NCBI GenBank assembly: GCA_947259005.1
Contig: CAMYKP010000006.1
Span: 248,001-312,000, forward strand
DNA length: 64,000 bases
Direction of reading: 5' to 3'
Origin: an uncultured Parasphingopyxis sp.
GTDB lineage: Bacteria > Pseudomonadota > Alphaproteobacteria > Sphingomonadales > Sphingomonadaceae
Below, in pieces: positions 1 to 9,575 of the stretch (position 1 is its first letter; each line of letters starts with the position of its first letter). The position numbers were made by a program, and so were the translations under genes. The notes under the pieces were generated by a model. That model made no database searches, had not been told where the DNA came from, and saw only the letters and a list, made by a program, of their open reading frames with translations.

Positions 1-857
1 CTGCGGGCATCCCGTCGGTTATGGCCGCAATCGAAGCAGGCAATACGGTCGGCCTGGCCAACAAGGAATCGCTCGTTTCGGCGGGATCGTTGATGCTCGA
101 AGCTGCCCGCAATCGCGGCGTAACCATTCTGCCTGTCGATTCCGAGCATAATGCGATCTTCCAGTGCTTCGATCATGAACGACCGGCCGGAATTTCCAGC
201 ATCATCCTGACTGCTTCAGGTGGCCCGTTTCGGGATTGGTCGCGCGAAGACATGCGCAGCGTGACGCCGGAACGGGCTGTGCAACATCCCAACTGGTCGA
301 TGGGCGCGAAAATATCTATCGATTCGGCTACCCTGATGAACAAAGGGCTGGAGCTGATCGAAGCGCGCTATTTGTTCGATCTGCCGCCCGACGACTGCCG
401 GATCATCGTCCACCCGCAATCGGTCATTCACTCGCTTGTCGAATATCGCGACGGGTCGGTGCTTGCGCAGCTTGGAGCGCCTGACATGCGTGTTCCGATT
501 GCCCATGTCCTCGCCTGGCCCGACCGCATGGACACCCCGTGCGAGCGCCTGAACCTCGCCGACATTGCACGGCTGGATTTTGAAGAACCGGATGCCAGTC
601 GCTTCCCGGCCCTGAAGCTGGCGCGGTCGGCCATGGAGGCAGGCGGTGCTCGTCCGGCAATCCTGAACGCTGCAAATGAAGAGGCCGTGGCCGCATTTCT
701 CGGGAAACGTATAGGCTTTCTCGATATCGCAGCGATTGTCGCGGGCGTGCTGGACAGCTATGCGCCAAACGCGCCCACATGCCTTGACGATGTCTTTGCT
801 ATCGACAAGGCGGCACGTATCAAGGCTCAGGAGCAAATGGACAGCTACGCCGCATGA
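1..857 (+). CDS. dxr: 1-deoxy-D-xylulose 5-phosphate reductoisomerase, C-terminal part
   Basis: The gene enters from the left edge; about 284 codons are visible and the reading frame is open from base 3. DXR converts DXP to MEP, the committed step of the non-mevalonate isoprenoid pathway in the cytosol. Visible family motifs are ANKESLV, the DSEHNAIFQ substrate/metal region, the flexible-loop segment [10 protein letters not shown] and [12 protein letters not shown]. The N-terminal NADPH-binding fold lies outside the window. Its TGA overlaps the rseP start in an ATGA, so the two are probably co-translated. The pathway enzymes IspD and IspF are also in this window, as a fusion near 39.6-40.7 kb. 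Confidence 0.95.
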   Translation, partial: AGIPSVMAAIEAGNTVGLANKESLVSAGSLMLEAARNRGVTILPVDSEHNAIFQCFDHERPAGISSIILTASGGPFRDWSREDMRSVTPERAVQHPNWSMGAKISIDSATLMNKGLELIEARYLFDLPPDDCRIIVHPQSVIHSLVEYRDGSVLAQLGAPDMRVPIAHVLAWPDRMDTPCERLNLADIARLDFEEPDASRFPALKLARSAMEAGGARPAILNAANEEAVAAFLGKRIGFLDIAAIVAGVLDSYAPNAPTCLDDVFAIDKAARIKAQEQMDSYAA

Positions 858-1987
858 TTGAAAGCCCGGGAATTCTCTACTCCATAGGTGCATTTCTGCT
901 CGTTATCGGGCCGCTCGTCTTCGTCCATGAAATGGGCCACTATCTGGTTGCGCGCTGGTTCGGCACGAAGGTCGAAAAATTCTCGATCGGCTTTGGCCGG
1001 GAAATACTGGGCTGGACCGACAAGCGCGGGACCCGCTGGAAGATCGGCTGGATGCCCCTGGGCGGCTACGTGCAGTTTGCCGGTGATCTCAACGCAGCGA
1101 GCCAGCCAGACCCGAAATTGAATGACGTGCCCGATGAAGAACGCGCCGCGCTTTTCCAGTTCAAGCCTGTCGGTCAGCGCTTCCTGATCATTCTTGCCGG
1201 GCCAATGATAAACTTCCTGTTCGCAATCATCCTCTTCATGGGCATTTTCGCATCTTATGGGCAAGCGCAGAACGCGCCCGTCGTGTCCGCAATCGAGGAA
1301 GGCTCGGTCGCCGATCAGGCGGGTTTTGAGCTTGGGGACGAGATTCGCGCTATTGACGGGCGCGCCGTCGATCGTTTCGACGAGCTTGCAGATTATGTAA
1401 GGCTACGCCCGGACCAGCAAATGCGGTTCGACATCCTGCGCGAAGGCAGGGATGTTTCGATTACCGCCGTGACCGCAGACATTACCATAGCCGACCGGTT
1501 CGGAAACGAAGCGCGGATTGGCCGGCTTGGCATTCGCTCCGATGTGCTGGAAATGGAGACGCTGGGCGTAACTGAACTTCCCGGTGCCGCGATGAAGCAG
1601 ACGCTTTCCAGCCTTGAGATGATAACGGTGGGCCTTGGGCAAATCATCACCGGTCGGCGCTCGATCGAAGAGCTGGGCGGACCGCTCAGGATCGCGCAAT
1701 TTTCCGGACAAACGGCAAGCCTTGGCCTTTATGCCTTTTTATTCTTCATGGCGGCGATCTCGATTAATCTGGGATTCATCAACCTGTTGCCAATCCCTAT
1801 GCTCGACGGGGGTCACCTGGTGTTCTATGCGGCCGAGGCTGTCCGCAGGAGACCGATTAAGCCAGAGGCACAAGAATGGGCTTTTCGAATGGGTCTTGCC
1901 GTCTTGCTGAGTTTCATGTTGATGGTGACTGTCATAGATCTGGGCTCATTCGGTCTCTGGGAGCGATTGAGCGGGTTGATCAGCTGA
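854..1987 (+). CDS. rseP: RseP-type site-2 zinc metalloprotease
   Basis: This 377-residue inner-membrane protease cuts anti-sigma factors and leftover signal peptides within the membrane. The zinc motif HEMGH lies near residue 27 in the first membrane segment, a PDZ domain spans roughly residues 125-200, and the second active-site motif MLDGGH lies near residue 317 in a late membrane helix. The start overlaps the dxr stop (ATGA). The dxr-rseP-bamA order is conserved in many proteobacteria and ties the gene to envelope biogenesis. There is a short gap of about 40 bases before bamA. Confidence 0.95.
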   Translation: MIESPGILYSIGAFLLVIGPLVFVHEMGHYLVARWFGTKVEKFSIGFGREILGWTDKRGTRWKIGWMPLGGYVQFAGDLNAASQPDPKLNDVPDEERAALFQFKPVGQRFLIILAGPMINFLFAIILFMGIFASYGQAQNAPVVSAIEEGSVADQAGFELGDEIRAIDGRAVDRFDELADYVRLRPDQQMRFDILREGRDVSITAVTADITIADRFGNEARIGRLGIRSDVLEMETLGVTELPGAAMKQTLSSLEMITVGLGQIITGRRSIEELGGPLRIAQFSGQTASLGLYAFLFFMAAISINLGFINLLPIPMLDGGHLVFYAAEAVRRRPIKPEAQEWAFRMGLAVLLSFMLMVTVIDLGSFGLWERLSGLIS

Positions 1988-2026
1988 CTTCTATAAGGCA
2001 GGGCGGGATCTTCCTGCCGATATAAA

Positions 2027-4756
2027 ATGATAAGGGCGGTTTGCGTGCATCTGAGTAACCGAAGAATTTCAAAGCGAGCGCGGCTTTCCGGGCTGATGTT
2101 GGGCACGATGTTGAGCGGGCTGGCTTTGCCTGCCTATGCGCAGTCCGATTCCCAGGCCCCATTGGCAGAATTCAATGCCGATGCCGCACCGGCTGTCACG
2201 GATAATGCCCTTCCGGAGGGACAGGTAATCCGTGCGGTCCTGGTTGAAGGATCGCAGCGCATAGAGCCGGATACCGTCCGCTCCTATGTCCAGCTCCAAC
2301 CCGGCGCCACCTATACCCGAGAAATGCTCGACGAAGCATTGCGTGACCTTTTCCAGACCGAACTGTTTGCCGATGTCGAAATTCGCGACAATGAAGGCGA
2401 GTTGACGATCGTCGTCCAGGAAAACCCGGTTATCAACCGGATCCTGCTTGAAGGAAATCGCCGCCTGGACGATGAAGACATTCGGGGCGAAATTCGCCTG
2501 GCCCCGCGCCAGATATTCACCCGGTCGCGTGCACGCGCCGATGTTGCACGTATTATCGAGCTGTATCGCCGTCGTGGCCGCTTCGCAGCGTCGATCGAAC
2601 CGCAGATGGTCCAGCTGGATCAGAACCGCGTCGATATTGTCTTTGAAATCAGCGAAGGACCGCGTTCGCGCGTCCAGCAGATCAACGTCATTGGCAACGA
2701 TGTTTATTCGGACAGCGCCCTGCGCTCCGAAATGGCGACGAAGCAATCGCGCTTCTTCCGATTTTTCTCGTCAAGCGACACATTTGATCCCGACCGCCTC
2801 GCATTTGACCAGCAGCGCCTGCGGCAGTTCTATCTGACCGAGGGTTATGCCGATTTCCGCGTGATATCGGCTGTGGCCGAACTGACGCCGGATCGCAGGG
2901 ACTTCATCATCACCTATGTGGTGGAAGAGGGCGAACGTTATCGGTTTGGTGAGCTCGAACTCGACAGCGATCTTCGCGATTTCAGCTCTGAGCAGTTTTC
3001 CAGCTTCATCCCCATGCAAACGGGTGACTGGTACAACGCACAGCAGATCGAAGACACGATCGACCGGCTCAACGAAACGGCCGGCTTGCTGGGCTATGCA
3101 TTTGCCGAGGCCCGCCCCGAATTCAATATCAACCGCGAAGACCGGACGATGTCCGTCCGCTTCCGGATCGAGCAGACACCGCGCGTCTATGTCGAGCGCA
3201 TCGACATCAACGGCAACACGCTAACCCGGGACAAGGTCATCCGGCGCGAGTTCCGTTTGCAGGAAGGCGATGCCTTCAACAGTTTCCTTGTTCGCAGGTC
3301 GCAGGCCCGCATCCGGTCTCTTGGCTTTTTCCAGGAAAGTCTTGAAATTGAGCAATCGCCCGGTTCGGCACCTGATCGCATCGTCCTGACAGCCAATGTC
3401 GAAGAGAACGCGACCGGTGAACTCCAAGTTTCGGCCGGTTTCTCGAGCTTGGAACGCTTCATCCTCAATTTCTCGGTTCGCCAGCGGAACTTCCTCGGCA
3501 AGGGTCAGGAACTGCGCGCCGGCATCAATTATTCGAGTTACTCAAACTCGATCGAACTTGGATTTACCGAACCGTATCTGTTTGATCGCAATATCGCCGT
3601 TGGCGTCGATCTGTTCCGGCGGGATTTCGACTCTTTCAACTTCATCGGAAACAACCGGAACACGACATACCAGCAAGTCAGCACAGGTTTCCAGATTCGG
3701 TCCGGTGTGCCGTTGACTGAATATTGGACGCTGGCCCTACGCTACGGTCTTAGCAATGAAGACATCACGCTCGATCAGAATACCTTTTTCCTGAACGGCG
3801 AGTGTAGTCCGCTTCTGGCAGGGCGTTTCCTCTGCGATACAATCGGAAACCGGGTGATTTCGAGCATCGGCTATTCGCTGGTGTACAACAATCTCGACAA
3901 TAATATCCGGCCGTCAAGCGGACGTCGCCTGATCGTGAGCCAGGATTTTGCCGGGCTCTTTGGTGATGTTCGGTATCTGCGTACGCGGGTGGATGCGGAT
4001 CAATATTTCAACATCGGTTCGGGTTTCATCTTCGGGATCAGCGCCGAAGCCGGGTATATTCACTCGTTTGAAAATCGCGGCGGTGCCGGGATTGACGATG
4101 TCCGTCTGACGGATCGCTTCTTCCTCGGCGAACCGCAGATTCGCGGTTTCGACATTCGCGGCGTCGGGCCCCGCGTTCAGCGCTTCTCCTACAGCCCTGG
4201 CACCAACGACCTGATTACCGATCCGCAGTTCGTGACAGATGATGCCATTGGCGGCCGCGCTTATTATCTCGGGCGCGCAGAGCTGGAAATTCCATTGGGT
4301 TCCGGTGCGCGTGAGCTTGGTTTCCGGCCTTCGATCTTCATCGATGCCGGCGCGGTGTTCGGGGTTACCAACCCCACATTGCAGACTTTCCCCTGCCTGG
4401 ATGCCAACGGCAACGAGGTGGGCCAAACGCCGTGTACCGGAGATTCCATCCCGGGACCGATCGTAACCCGCCTGCTTGATGCCAACGGAACCCCGCTGTT
4501 TATCGACAATGTTTCCGGTGTACTTACTACCGATGCCACGACCGGCGGTGATCCCAATACCGAAGCAAACCGCTCGATCGCACCGTTTCTGGAACGCTTT
4601 GTTGGCGATTCTCCGTCACCTCGTGTTACAATTGGTGCTGGCGTATCGTGGAACTCGCCATTTGGGCCGTTCCGCATCGACCTCGCCTACGCCCTTCTCC
4701 AGGAAGAAGGCGACGAGGACAAAATCTTCTCATTCAACATAGGAACACAATTCTGA
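2027..4756 (+). CDS. bamA: Outer membrane protein assembly factor BamA
   Basis: This 909-residue Omp85 protein folds and inserts beta-barrel proteins into the outer membrane. A basic stretch and hydrophobic signal peptide end near residue 39 (AYAQ). Repeated POTRA domains follow to about residue 440, then a barrel that ends in a C-terminal Phe (NIGTQF). The loop-6 motif appears as IRGFDIRGVG. The barrel contains Asn/Asp/Gly-rich loops. The chosen ATG gives a long n-region, and a later start is possible. The stop overlaps the skp start as TGATG, which suggests coupled expression of the barrel machine and its chaperone. Confidence 0.95.
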   Translation: MIRAVCVHLSNRRISKRARLSGLMLGTMLSGLALPAYAQSDSQAPLAEFNADAAPAVTDNALPEGQVIRAVLVEGSQRIEPDTVRSYVQLQPGATYTREMLDEALRDLFQTELFADVEIRDNEGELTIVVQENPVINRILLEGNRRLDDEDIRGEIRLAPRQIFTRSRARADVARIIELYRRRGRFAASIEPQMVQLDQNRVDIVFEISEGPRSRVQQINVIGNDVYSDSALRSEMATKQSRFFRFFSSSDTFDPDRLAFDQQRLRQFYLTEGYADFRVISAVAELTPDRRDFIITYVVEEGERYRFGELELDSDLRDFSSEQFSSFIPMQTGDWYNAQQIEDTIDRLNETAGLLGYAFAEARPEFNINREDRTMSVRFRIEQTPRVYVERIDINGNTLTRDKVIRREFRLQEGDAFNSFLVRRSQARIRSLGFFQESLEIEQSPGSAPDRIVLTANVEENATGELQVSAGFSSLERFILNFSVRQRNFLGKGQELRAGINYSSYSNSIELGFTEPYLFDRNIAVGVDLFRRDFDSFNFIGNNRNTTYQQVSTGFQIRSGVPLTEYWTLALRYGLSNEDITLDQNTFFLNGECSPLLAGRFLCDTIGNRVISSIGYSLVYNNLDNNIRPSSGRRLIVSQDFAGLFGDVRYLRTRVDADQYFNIGSGFIFGISAEAGYIHSFENRGGAGIDDVRLTDRFFLGEPQIRGFDIRGVGPRVQRFSYSPGTNDLITDPQFVTDDAIGGRAYYLGRAELEIPLGSGARELGFRPSIFIDAGAVFGVTNPTLQTFPCLDANGNEVGQTPCTGDSIPGPIVTRLLDANGTPLFIDNVSGVLTTDATTGGDPNTEANRSIAPFLERFVGDSPSPRVTIGAGVSWNSPFGPFRIDLAYALLQEEGDEDKIFSFNIGTQF

Positions 4757-5403
4757 TGTTTTCAAAAACCAAAACTCTCTTCGCGGGACTTCTCCTCGCG
4801 CTTCCGATGGTAGCAGCCACCCCGGCCCATGCGCAGGCGCGCGGCGTTGGCGTTGTTAGCGTAGACGGCGCTATTCAGGCCACGACAGCCTATCAGACGG
4901 CTGGTGCACAGGTTCAGTCGACCTATGCAGCGCAAATCGCACAGGCTCAGGCCCGTGCGACTGCCCTCGAAGCTGAATTGCTACCGTTGCAGCAGGCAGC
5001 CCAGGCAGCGCAATCCGCTCCCGGTGCCACGCAGGAAAGTGCGGGCCCGGCTATTCAGGCCTTCACGACCCGGCAACAGGCTGCACAGCAGGAACTGGCC
5101 ACAATCCGTCGTCCGATCATTCTGGCCACACAATATGTACGTGAACAGATCGGCGTTCATTTCAACGCCGCGCTGACGGCTGCAATGACAGCGACCAATG
5201 TCGATCTCGTGCTCGAACCGGAAGCCATTGCATCGATGGCGCCCAACTCAGCGGCCAACATTACGCCTGCCGTAACTGCACAGCTCAACACTCGCGTGCC
5301 GAGCGTACAGGCCATTCCGCCCGCTGGCTGGACCCCGGGTGACACCCTGCGTGCCGCACAGGCCGCTGCACAGCCCGCAACGAGCCAGCCTGAAGGCCGG
5401 TGA
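4756..5403 (+). CDS. skp: OmpH/Skp-family periplasmic chaperone
   Basis: This 215-residue protein has a clear signal peptide (cleavage near residue 28, PAHAQA) followed by the OmpH-type start [11 protein letters not shown] and a long Ala/Gln-rich helical region typical of Skp tentacles. Skp carries unfolded outer-membrane proteins across the periplasm to BamA, the product of the gene directly upstream, whose stop codon it overlaps by one base. The C-terminal tail is rich in Ala, Gln and Pro. It is more divergent than enterobacterial Skp, so the family call is firmer than the symbol. Confidence 0.85.
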   Translation: MFSKTKTLFAGLLLALPMVAATPAHAQARGVGVVSVDGAIQATTAYQTAGAQVQSTYAAQIAQAQARATALEAELLPLQQAAQAAQSAPGATQESAGPAIQAFTTRQQAAQQELATIRRPIILATQYVREQIGVHFNAALTAAMTATNVDLVLEPEAIASMAPNSAANITPAVTAQLNTRVPSVQAIPPAGWTPGDTLRAAQAAAQPATSQPEGR

Positions 5404-5882
5404 GCGAATCAGAATTGACGGAAAAGGCCGCTATCGGTCCGCTTGATATCAAGCGGGTGATGGCGGCCATTCCGCACCGCTATCCATTCCTTCTAGTAGA
5501 CCGGGTCGAATCGATCGTCCCGGGAGAATCGATTTCGGCCATCAAGGCCGTTTCGATGAACGAGGAGTTTTTCCAGGGTCATTTCCCCGGTCGCCCGATC
5601 ATGCCGGGCGTGCTCATCATCGAAGCCCTTGCCCAGGCCGCCGCAATCATGGCCGTCGAAGAGCTCAACCTTCTGGAAAGCGGCAAGCTCGTCTATTTCA
5701 TGGCGATTGACGGGGCCAAGTTCCGGGCACCGGTCGAGCCGGGATGTCTGCTGAACCTCAAGGTGGAATATGCCAAAAAGCGCTTTCCCGTCTGCAAGTT
5801 CAGCGGCAAGGCATTTGTCGAAGACAAACTTGTCGCGGAAGTCGAATTCACCGCGATGATCGCGGACCCGCCCGAAGACTGA
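5400..5882 (+). CDS. fabZ: 3-hydroxyacyl-ACP dehydratase FabZ
   Basis: This 160-residue hot-dog-fold enzyme removes water from 3-hydroxyacyl-ACP in fatty acid elongation. The motifs [10 protein letters not shown] and [13 protein letters not shown] (catalytic His) and the helix IEALAQAA with the catalytic Glu are all present. It starts at GTG within the skp stop (GTGA), so it is coupled to skp. In many proteobacteria lpxD lies between skp and fabZ and lpxA follows. Neither is found here. Confidence 0.95.
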   Translation: MSESELTEKAAIGPLDIKRVMAAIPHRYPFLLVDRVESIVPGESISAIKAVSMNEEFFQGHFPGRPIMPGVLIIEALAQAAAIMAVEELNLLESGKLVYFMAIDGAKFRAPVEPGCLLNLKVEYAKKRFPVCKFSGKAFVEDKLVAEVEFTAMIADPPED

Positions 5883-5890
5883 GTTTGTAC

Positions 5891-6598
5891 CTAGGCCCTG
5901 ACCCAGCGATCACTCTTGCGGGTTACACCAAAAACTTCCGCAATGATTGATGCAGGCAGCGCTTCCAATGGGCTCCCGTCTGAAACAATCCGCCCATTGT
6001 CGATGACTATAACTCGGTCGCCATGCTGCCGGGCCAGGTCGAGATCGTGAATCGACAGTATTACCGCAGCCCCTTTGTCGGCTTCCGCGCGAAGCCGGGT
6101 CAATATGGCGAGCTGCCATTTGGGATCGAGATTGGCGATAGGTTCGTCGAGCAGCAAAGCAGCGGATTGCGAGACCAGGGCGCGGGCGATCATCACCCGG
6201 GATCTTTCTCCCGTCGAAAGATGATCGAGACGCCGATCGGCCAATGCTTCCGCTTCCAGCGATACCAGAACTTCATCTATGCGATCGGGTTGCGATTGAG
6301 CCGGCAATCCCAACGCGATGAAATCTCGCGCCAATAGGGGCCAGCGTACGTCACGCGACGCCCCGACAAAGGCCAGATGCCGGATTCTTTGGACGGGTGA
6401 TAGAGTCTGGGTATCATGGCCATCGACCATGATCTTGCCACTGCTGCCAGGAAGGCCGGCGAGCGCATGCAGCAGGCTGGTTTTTCCAGCACCATTGGGT
6501 CCGACCAGCATCGTCACGCTGCCCGCATCGAACGCCAGGTCACTGGGCGCAAGCCGTTCCGGAATTTCGGTGGCCATTGCAGTAAGGCGAACCGTCAT
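5891..6598 (-). CDS. btuD: ABC transporter ATPase of cobalamin uptake system
   Basis: This 235-residue ABC ATPase powers the BtuCD importer. It has Walker A GPNGAGKTS, a slightly unusual signature LSTGERSR in place of LSGGQ, Walker B ALLLDEP, and the switch His in LSIHDLDLA. The ATG overlaps the btuC stop (ATGA), which fixes the start. It is the last gene of a minus-strand btuF-btuC-btuD operon and ends only a few bases from the convergent fabZ. B12 is inferred as the substrate from the riboswitch upstream, because FecE/BtuD ATPases cannot be told apart by sequence alone. Confidence 0.85.
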   Translation of the reverse strand: MTVRLTAMATEIPERLAPSDLAFDAGSVTMLVGPNGAGKTSLLHALAGLPGSSGKIMVDGHDTQTLSPVQRIRHLAFVGASRDVRWPLLARDFIALGLPAQSQPDRIDEVLVSLEAEALADRRLDHLSTGERSRVMIARALVSQSAALLLDEPIANLDPKWQLAILTRLRAEADKGAAVILSIHDLDLARQHGDRVIVIDNGRIVSDGSPLEALPASIIAEVFGVTRKSDRWVRA

Positions 6599-7563
6599 GG
6601 CCGTGCACTCCAACGCATGCGCGCCACCAGCGACAAAAAGAAGGGAGCGCCGAGTATCGCTGTCAGCACACCGATGGGAAGGGTCCTGTCCGGCGGCGCG
6701 AACCGGACGGCGATATCGGCGGAGAGGAGAAGGATCGCTCCGATCAGCGCGGAAGGCAGGATAGCGCGCCCCGGATGCCCTCCGGTTAGCCTGCGTGCCA
6801 ACACCGGTCCGACTAAGCCAATAAAGCCAACGGCGCCGCAGACCGAGACTGCTGCACCGACTCCGATCGCCGTAGCCGCGATGATGTTTCGACGCATTGC
6901 ACCGATATTATAGCCCATGGCTTCGGCAACGTCCTCGCCGAGCGCCAAACGATCGAGAGCGGGCGCGCATTTTGCAAGATAGATCAACGCTGCAAGCGCA
7001 GGGAGCGCAGCAAAGGCAAGCTGCGCAAGGCTTCGATCGACGAGTGAACCCATCAGCCAGTCATAGGCGTCGTAAAAGGCGAAAGGAGAGGGAGCGAGGG
7101 CCAAAGCAAGCGCCGTTCCCGCCCCGGTAATTGCGCTGATCGCAATGCCGGCAAGCAATAGCGTGGCAGTTTCCGCGCGGGGGCCAGCAAGCATCAGCAA
7201 CAGTGCGAGGGCAATTCCTGCGCCTGCAACGCCGCCTATCGCGATTCCGAATGGACTGGCGAAACCGATAAGATAGGCCATCACAACCGCGCCAAGAGCT
7301 GCACCGCCGGTCGCGCCGGTAATGTCGGGAGAGGCAAGCGGATTTGCGAACAGTGCCTGGATTGCGGCGCCGCTGGCCCCAAGGATTGCGCCATAGACCA
7401 GCGCCAGCAAGGCACGCGGCAAGCGCAGTTCACCTATGACAATCCAGGCGAGACCAGGATCATTTTCGATTAGGTCCGGCAGCGACTGCAGCGGAATGAC
7501 TATCGAAGCAGCAACCAGAAGCAGCACGATCAGACCAAAACCAATATATAGCGACCTGCTCAT
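6595..7563 (-). CDS. btuC: BtuC/FecCD-type ABC transporter permease
   Basis: This 322-residue integral membrane protein has about ten hydrophobic segments. Family features include the region GELRLPRALLALVYGA and the coupling segment VGFIGLVGPVLARRL near the C-terminus. It forms the inner-membrane channel for cobalamin. Its start ATG overlaps the btuF stop and its stop overlaps the btuD start, both as ATGA, so the three proteins are almost surely made from one message. A longer frame runs upstream into btuF, but the overlap start fits the family N-terminus. Confidence 0.88.
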   Translation of the reverse strand: MSRSLYIGFGLIVLLLVAASIVIPLQSLPDLIENDPGLAWIVIGELRLPRALLALVYGAILGASGAAIQALFANPLASPDITGATGGAALGAVVMAYLIGFASPFGIAIGGVAGAGIALALLLMLAGPRAETATLLLAGIAISAITGAGTALALALAPSPFAFYDAYDWLMGSLVDRSLAQLAFAALPALAALIYLAKCAPALDRLALGEDVAEAMGYNIGAMRRNIIAATAIGVGAAVSVCGAVGFIGLVGPVLARRLTGGHPGRAILPSALIGAILLLSADIAVRFAPPDRTLPIGVLTAILGAPFFLSLVARMRWSARP

Positions 7564-8375
7564 TGCGATATTGCTCCGCGCAGTCGCAAAATTTCGGGTA
7601 GCAGGGACAGTCCCGAGCAGGTCCAGCGGCGACCATCGGTCGAAATAAGCCGGGTTTGCGGTGCGCGTTCCAGAAAGCGATAGCCGGGCCAGAATTGCCC
7701 GCGCGATGCCTGTTCTTGCCGATAGTCGCTGCGTATCACATTTGCCGGCGGATCGATCAGCATCTGTTCTGCAGTAACGCGCCCTCCCTGATTGTCCGGA
7801 ATCGCAATACCCGCAAGAGAGAGCCATTGGGCATCGAGGCTGCCTGAAGCCACGCTAAGGCCCCCGTCGCTCAGAAACACCGCTTCGGTGGGTGTTGCCG
7901 GGCTGGTCTCTTCCAGGCGTCGCAAAACGGCAATATAGCGGTGCGCGCGTTCTTCGCGGCCGAGTGCTGCAGCAACCCGTCTTATCGTTGTTTCAACATC
8001 ACCGAGCGTTCGCGGATAGGGAAGGATGATCATCTCCGCACCAATCCGCTCGGCAAGCCGTGCATGATCGCGCGCCAAACCGCCCATTGTAACTATGAGA
8101 TCGGGCCGCATACCGGCGACCGATGCGATACTGCCGTCATTCGCGCGATACCGCCGCGCAGTTCTCCAGAACGCGAATTCATGCCGGTCCTGCGAAAGAT
8201 GGGTAACCGAAGCAATTTGATCGGGGGCTGCCAGCAGCAGGACAAGCTCATCGGTACACATGTTCAGGGAAACGACGCGATGAGGAACGGCCGCAGCCAA
8301 TGGAGGCGCGAATCCCGTTCCAAGCACCGCCATGATACCTACCAGGCGCCGAAACACGCGATTGTGCATCCTCAT
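7560..8375 (-). CDS. btuF: Periplasmic cobalamin-binding protein, BtuF-like
   Basis: This is a 271-residue class III solute-binding protein. A basic n-region (NRVFRRL) and hydrophobic stretch ending near APPLAAA form the signal peptide. The mature part opens with HRVVSLNMCTDELVLLL, the BtuF-like first strand and helix, and has the RPDLIVTMGG segment. It delivers cobalamin to BtuCD. ATGs at 8375 and 8369 are both possible starts, and a further in-frame ATG lies upstream at 8405. A cobalamin riboswitch lies just upstream on the same strand, so expression should fall when B12 is plentiful. No BtuB receptor gene is visible nearby. Confidence 0.82.
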   Translation of the reverse strand: MRMHNRVFRRLVGIMAVLGTGFAPPLAAAVPHRVVSLNMCTDELVLLLAAPDQIASVTHLSQDRHEFAFWRTARRYRANDGSIASVAGMRPDLIVTMGGLARDHARLAERIGAEMIILPYPRTLGDVETTIRRVAAALGREERAHRYIAVLRRLEETSPATPTEAVFLSDGGLSVASGSLDAQWLSLAGIAIPDNQGGRVTAEQMLIDPPANVIRSDYRQEQASRGQFWPGYRFLERAPQTRLISTDGRRWTCSGLSLLPEILRLRGAISQ

Positions 8376-8492
8376 GTAGATCTTCGGCAATATGGCAAAA
8401 ATCACGCACTTCCTCCACGATCAGCATCGTCACGAAGGAAGCACTGCGCTTCCCGTGCTTGCGGCTGATCCCGGCCGGGCACGGACGACACA

Positions 8493-8655
8493 AAGGCAGG
8501 TCTCCTGACTTGCGGCTCTCTTGCCCCGATCCCCGCCTTCCCGAACATCCGTCCAGTGGCCGAAGGGGAGGGGCTTGCCGCTTACAGTTGCGGGCACAGC
8601 GCCGGATTCTTACCGGCTTCCCTTTTCACTGCTCCCAAGGGCGCAGCACCTTTGC
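8493..8655 (-). promoter_or_regulatory. Cobalamin (AdoCbl) riboswitch
   Basis: Read on the minus strand this stretch carries the standard landmarks in order: AAAAGGGAAGCCGGT, then AATCCGGCGCTGTGCCCGCA, then ACTGTAAGCGGCAAGCC, the B12-box core GCCACTGG, and the 3' closing element AGTCAGGAGACCTGCC. It ends about 120 bases before btuF and is oriented to control btuFCD. The ends given are approximate. Confidence 0.95.
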
Positions 8656-8772
8656 ACGAGATCGCGGCTACGCGTCGTCGCAAGCCCTTGTCAAGCGGGA
8701 GCGCAATGGCTAAACGCGCGCCTTCGCTTGAACCGGCTGGTCGGTAACCAGCCCCATGGAAAGCCCGATATA

Positions 8773-9003
8773 ATGAAAACCGATATTCATCCCGATTACC
8801 ACATGATCACCGTCAAGATGACCGACGGAACCGAATTCCAGACTCGGTCAACCTATGGCAAAGAGGGCGACACGCTCAGCCTCGATGTGGATCCGACGTC
8901 GCACCCGGCATGGACCGGCGGTACGCGCAACCTGATCGACACCGGCGGACGGATCGATCGCTTCAACAAGCGTTTCGGCGGACTTACGCTCAAAAAAGAC
9001 TAA
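8773..9003 (+). CDS. rpmE: 50S ribosomal protein L31
   Basis: This 76-residue protein begins [10 protein letters not shown] and contains [12 protein letters not shown] and the conserved segment SHPAWTG, followed by RFNKRFGG near the C-terminus, all typical of L31. The zinc-binding CxxC pairs of the metal-bearing form are absent, so this is the C-minus type. It lies downstream of the riboswitch on the opposite strand. In related genomes rpmE often follows fabZ directly, which suggests that the btu operon separates an ancestral pair. Confidence 0.95.
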   Translation: MKTDIHPDYHMITVKMTDGTEFQTRSTYGKEGDTLSLDVDPTSHPAWTGGTRNLIDTGGRIDRFNKRFGGLTLKKD

Positions 9004-9040
9004 GCGGTTTCGCTTTTTCGAACAGCGAGGATGACAGTCT

Positions 9041-9063
9041 CCCTTTTCCGAACGTGAAAAGGG
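9041..9063. other. Perfect 8-bp stem-loop between rpmE and the next gene
   Basis: CCCTTTTC at 9041-9048 pairs with GAAAAGGG at 9056-9063 across a 7-base loop. No T-run follows, so it is not a classical rho-independent terminator. It could stabilise the rpmE message 3' end. Confidence 0.45.
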
Positions 9064-9097
9064 AAACACTGGCGTTCGCCATTCACAGGAGAGAAAC

Positions 9098-9328
9098 ATG
9101 GAAAACTGGGATACAGACGACGAGGGAAACCTCAAAGTGCATGTTTTCCGCGGCTATGAATCTGCGACAGCGCCCGGGCATGTCTTGCTGAGAATGCTCT
9201 ATTTCAGTCAGAACTCACACCTCCCGGCAAACACGCCCGAAGGTTTCCAGGTTACCCTCACTCCGGATATGGCGCGGAAATTCGCGGCCGACCTGCTGGA
9301 AAACGCCGACCAGGCTGAGAAGAGCTAA
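9098..9328 (+). CDS. Small conserved-looking protein of unknown function
   Basis: The product is 76 residues, acidic, without signal peptide or membrane segment. GGAGAG a few bases before the ATG is a good ribosome binding site. The C-terminal part (LTPDMARKFAADLLENA) looks like a short amphipathic helix ending a small alpha/beta domain. The overall shape faintly recalls the BssS-like family, but no diagnostic motif supports that name. It ends 20 bases before the left attachment repeat, so it belongs to the host side. Confidence 0.6.
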   Translation: MENWDTDDEGNLKVHVFRGYESATAPGHVLLRMLYFSQNSHLPANTPEGFQVTLTPDMARKFAADLLENADQAEKS

Positions 9329-9347
9329 AACCACACCGAAAAACGAG

Positions 9348-9361
9348 TGGCGGACAGGGTG
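9348..9361. repeat. Left attachment-site repeat (tRNA-Ser 3' end copy)
   Basis: This is an exact 14-base copy of the tRNA-Ser 3' end found at 23248-23261. It also forms the left arm of an inverted repeat: GGCGGACA at 9349-9356 and TGTCCGCC at 9360-9367, with a 3-base spacer. Confidence 0.85.
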
Positions 9362-9468
9362 TCCGCCTAATTCCTGTTCAATCGAAACCTATGTGGTTCG
9401 GTGATGCCAGTCTTTTAAAGGCATTTTGCCGATTCATTATCCACATCCTGTTCAATGCCGTTCAGTTG

Positions 9469-9514
9469 CGTTCCCATAAAACCGGTGTAATATCGGGGAA
9501 CGTTTATGGGAACG
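9469..9514. repeat. Candidate recombination arm sites left of the integrase gene
   Basis: CGTTCCCATAAA at 9469-9480 is a perfect inverted copy of TTTATGGGAACG at 9503-9514. Within it GGGAACG occurs twice in direct orientation (9496-9502 and 9508-9514), 12 bases apart. A related 20-base element lies at the other end of the island (23186-23205). The placement between attachment site and integrase start fits integrase arm-type or excisionase sites; this is inference. Confidence 0.55.
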
Positions 9515-9575
9515 GCTTGCATTTTGGGTAGATTGGCTGACTGAGGCGAGTTCGATTCCGCGTAAGGGAATCATA

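Noticed and set aside
9041-9063. Rho-independent terminator after rpmE
   Set aside because: The stem is perfect, but no T-run follows and the stem is mostly C/T and A/G runs; listed only as a stem-loop.
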